64,000 nt of DNA from Oceanobacillus kimchii X50 (GTDB lineage Bacteria; Bacillota; Bacilli; Bacillales; Amphibacillaceae): NCBI RefSeq assembly GCF_000340475.1, contig NZ_CM001792.1, positions 1,820,659 through 1,884,658 on the forward strand, given 5' to 3'. Below are positions 62,008 to 64,000 of this stretch, in pieces. Both the position numbers and the translations under genes were made by a program. The stretch's first letter is position 1; each line of letters begins with the position of its first letter. The notes beneath the pieces were generated by a model that worked only from the letters and a program-made list of their open reading frames with translations, searched no databases and was not told where the DNA came from.

Positions 62008-62790
62008 TTAGCTAACTTTATGTTCTAATCGTAACCGATCAGCCACCATTGCAATAAATTCGGAATTGGTTGGTTTAGCTTTTGAAATATTAATGGTGTA
62101 ACCAAATAGTGCAGAGATGGAATCAATATTTCCTCGACTCCATGCTACTTCAATAGCATGACGAATCGCTCTTTCTACCCGTGAGGCAGTAGTATTAAAT
62201 TTCTTTGCTATATCCGGATAGAGTACTTTTGTGATAGAACCAAGCAATTCAATGTCATTATATACCATTGTAATCGCTTCTCTTAGATACATATAACCTT
62301 TAATATGTGCAGGAACTCCAATTTCATGAATAATATTCGTGATATTTGCTTCAAGATCCTGTTTCTTTTTTTCTACTTTCGTTGTTTTAGATATTGTCGG
62401 GCTGGACGTTATTTTCGTTCCTTGAACTTGTCGAATTTGATCTGCTAAATTTGATAAATCGAATGGTTTCAGAATAAAATAAGACGCTCCTAAATCGACT
62501 GCTTTTTTCATCACTTCTTCTTGCCCAAATGCTGTTAACATAATTACATTCGGCTTCGAAGCTAAATCCATCGATTTAATGCTATTTAATACCGCTAATC
62601 CGTCAATATGCGGCATGATGATATCTAATATTAATACGTCTGGATTTTTTTCCTCCAACATACTAATACAATCTCTTCCATTAAAAGCAGTTCCAATAAC
62701 TTCAATATCATGTTGATCGGTAAAATAATCCTCCATCATCTCAATAAGTTCTTTGTTATCATCGACTAAACATACAGAAATTTTCTCCAC
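62008..62790 (-). CDS. spo0A: Sporulation master regulator Spo0A
   Basis: The 260-residue response regulator has a receiver domain with the acidic pair at residues 10-11 (LVDDNKEL), the phosphoacceptor Asp56 in [13 protein letters not shown], Thr in [10 protein letters not shown] and Lys in [12 protein letters not shown]. The C-terminal effector domain contains the Spo0A-specific recognition helix [21 protein letters not shown] and [18 protein letters not shown] (short quote). Spo0A~P switches on sporulation genes, including spoIIA in this window. The start is a GTG with GGGAGG upstream, as in B. subtilis. It is downstream of spoIVB, the conserved order. Confidence 0.97.
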   Translation of the reverse strand: MEKISVCLVDDNKELIEMMEDYFTDQHDIEVIGTAFNGRDCISMLEEKNPDVLILDIIMPHIDGLAVLNSIKSMDLASKPNVIMLTAFGQEEVMKKAVDLGASYFILKPFDLSNLADQIRQVQGTKITSSPTISKTTKVEKKKQDLEANITNIIHEIGVPAHIKGYMYLREAITMVYNDIELLGSITKVLYPDIAKKFNTTASRVERAIRHAIEVAWSRGNIDSISALFGYTINISKAKPTNSEFIAMVADRLRLEHKVS

Positions 62791-62897
62791 CAGTTATTTC
62801 CTCCCTTTATCTTTTGATCCACAATTTACATATTCTACAAAAGTATAAAATATCCTCTTTTTAATTAAAAAACTTTAAATTATTTTAAATTTATTCA

Positions 62898-62960
62898 ATT
62901 ATACTTCGTTTTTCTCATGTTTTCGATATGATTCGATATTAAAAAAAGAATGTTGTCGAA
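62898..62960 (-). promoter_or_regulatory. spo0A control region with 0A-box-like repeats
   Basis: On the minus strand TATAAT (62903-62898) has a weak -35, TCGAAA, 17 bp upstream. Two ATATCGAA repeats exactly 10 bp apart (62922-62929 and 62932-62939) overlap that -35 and differ from the Spo0A box TGTCGAA by one base. A perfect TTGTCGAA is on the plus strand at 62953-62960. This suggests autoregulation by Spo0A. Confidence 0.6.
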
Positions 62961-63011
62961 AAATCTTTAATTGTCAGTAGTTGTACTTCATTTAAAAGCA
63001 AAAATAAAATA

Positions 63012-63036
63012 CTTGTAATGGATTAACCACTACAAG
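63012..63036 (-). terminator. Terminator after spoIVB
   Basis: A 10-bp stem (CTTGTAATGG/CCACTACAAG, one wobble pair) with a 5-nt loop is followed on the minus strand by ATTTTATTTTT. Confidence 0.85.
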
Positions 63037-63042
63037 CATTTT

Positions 63043-64000
63043 TTAAGCAACTTTTTGTTTTTCATCTCGGTGCGGTATAATATCTGCATCTTGCAACATC
63101 CATTCAATATGAACACCGTAACCTGATGTTGGATCATTTACAAAAACATGAGTTACTGCCCCAATTACTTTTCCATTTTGAATGATTGGACTTCCACTCA
63201 TTCCTTGAACAATTCCACCTGTTTCTTTTAATAATTTTGGATCTGTAATTTGAATAACCATTCCTTTTGTAGATGGATTATTTTGCGGCACACTACTTAC
63301 AATTTCAATATCAAATTCCTCAATTTCTTCTCCATTTATGACTGTTAAAATTTTTGCTGGTCCTTCCTCTACTTCATGTGATAATGCAACCGGAAAAGGT
63401 TTGTTGTATTTCTCATGGTCAATTTCTTTCTCTAGCACACCAAATATCCCATAATCTGTATTTCTTTTTATAGAACCAATTCGATGGTCCGCTTCTTCAA
63501 ATCTTGCCTGTTTTTCTCCAGGAATTCCATTATCTCCTTTTTCAATCGAAGTTACTGAAGAATGAACAATGGACCCATCTTCTATTTCGATTGGTTTTTT
63601 TGTATCCATATCAGAGATCACATGACCTAATGCACCATACTTTCCACTTACCGGATCATAAAATGTCATCGTACCTATACCAGCTGCTGAATCTCTAATA
63701 TAAAGCCCTATTTTGTATTGTTTTTCTTTTTCATCTAATACAGGCTCAAGTTTCGTGTCAATTGTATCTTTGCCTCTTTTTACGGTAACATCCATCATTT
63801 TTTTACTTTTCCCTGCTTCTTCTACATAAGATTTAATGTCATTCATTTCTTTAATTTGTTCACCATTTATTTTAACGATAACATCACCTACATTAATCTT
63901 TGCTTTTTCCCCTGGTGAAATATCCCCTTTATTTCCATTTACCAAATGATGACCAACTACGAGAACTCCTTTTGTTTCTAGTTGAACTCCAATTGACTGT
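63043..64000 (-). CDS. spoIVB: SpoIVB serine peptidase, C-terminal part
   Basis: The gene continues past the right edge, so the N-terminus is missing; about 318 residues are visible. A PDZ domain comes first ([17 protein letters not shown], then [16 protein letters not shown]), then the S55 peptidase domain with the catalytic His in [12 protein letters not shown] and the catalytic Ser in [35 protein letters not shown] (quoted in part). SpoIVB is secreted from the forespore and cleaves SpoIVFA, so that pro-SigK is processed in the mother cell. A frame beginning at 63945 starts with an internal TTG, not a real start. spoIVB-spo0A is conserved. Confidence 0.95.
   Translation of the reverse strand, partial: QSIGVQLETKGVLVVGHHLVNGNKGDISPGEKAKINVGDVIVKINGEQIKEMNDIKSYVEEAGKSKKMMDVTVKRGKDTIDTKLEPVLDEKEKQYKIGLYIRDSAAGIGTMTFYDPVSGKYGALGHVISDMDTKKPIEIEDGSIVHSSVTSIEKGDNGIPGEKQARFEEADHRIGSIKRNTDYGIFGVLEKEIDHEKYNKPFPVALSHEVEEGPAKILTVINGEEIEEFDIEIVSSVPQNNPSTKGMVIQITDPKLLKETGGIVQGMSGSPIIQNGKVIGAVTHVFVNDPTSGYGVHIEWMLQDADIIPHRDEKQKVA

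Noticed and set aside
1-64000. CRISPR arrays, prophage, transposase, tRNA or rRNA genes
   Set aside because: None was recognised on reading both strands. Regular short spacings, integrase-type genes other than XerD, and conserved rRNA or tRNA motifs are absent.

Overview
The window is chromosomal DNA of a low-GC, endospore-forming Bacillaceae bacterium. Gene content, gene order against Bacillus subtilis, the AT-rich composition and many protein details point to Oceanobacillus, probably O. iheyensis or a close relative. The species is inferred from recognition, not computed. Nearly everything is ordinary core genome in conserved Bacillus order. I see no prophage, insertion sequence, CRISPR array, rRNA or tRNA gene. 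Most genes are on the minus strand.

Layout from left to right. 1-9.6 kb: spore cortex lysis and membrane proteolysis (sleB, prsW), asparaginase, bacilliredoxin reductase, glutamate dehydrogenase, the MecA-like adaptor, and the ypbE-ypbD-recQ-ypbB group. 9.9-10.9 kb: an ECF transporter S component with a DUF4430 lipoprotein. 11-17.4 kb: the res locus (resA-resB-resC-resD-resE) for cytochrome c maturation and redox sensing. 17.5-22.4 kb: rluB, spmAB, dacB and scpAB, plus a 29-codon yjcZ-type gene. 22.5-25.3 kb: ribT, an M50-like peptidase, ppiB and lysA.

25.4-31 kb is a sporulation block: a reduced spoVA cluster (A, B and F only), spoIIAA-AB-sigF behind a probable SigH/Spo0A promoter, and dacF. 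31-36.5 kb: a short-chain dehydrogenase, then nucleoside salvage (drm, punA, pdp), xerD and yqzK. 36.6-44 kb: fur with a perfect PerR-type box upstream, spoIIM, nudF, and small redox and lipid enzymes including rnz. 44-50.5 kb: dinB, a tripeptidase-like enzyme, a methylmalonyl-CoA carboxyltransferase with its epimerase, a Prli42-like micropeptide, yqjA and brxB.

50.5-59.7 kb is the branched-chain keto acid operon bcd-buk-lpdV-bkdAA-bkdAB-bkdB under BkdR, with a textbook sigma-54 promoter and a possible activator site. The usual ptb gene is absent. 59.8-64 kb: yqzF, an aspartate kinase, a decayed small membrane-protein gene, spo0A and spoIVB (cut by the window end).

The main points beyond routine annotation are regulatory sites and start codons read from the sequence, a non-AUG start for the carboxyltransferase, three degenerate copies of a Bacillaceae intergenic repeat, an unexplained 122-bp structured element before yqjA, and gene losses within spoVA and bkd. 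I found no convincing undescribed multi-gene system.
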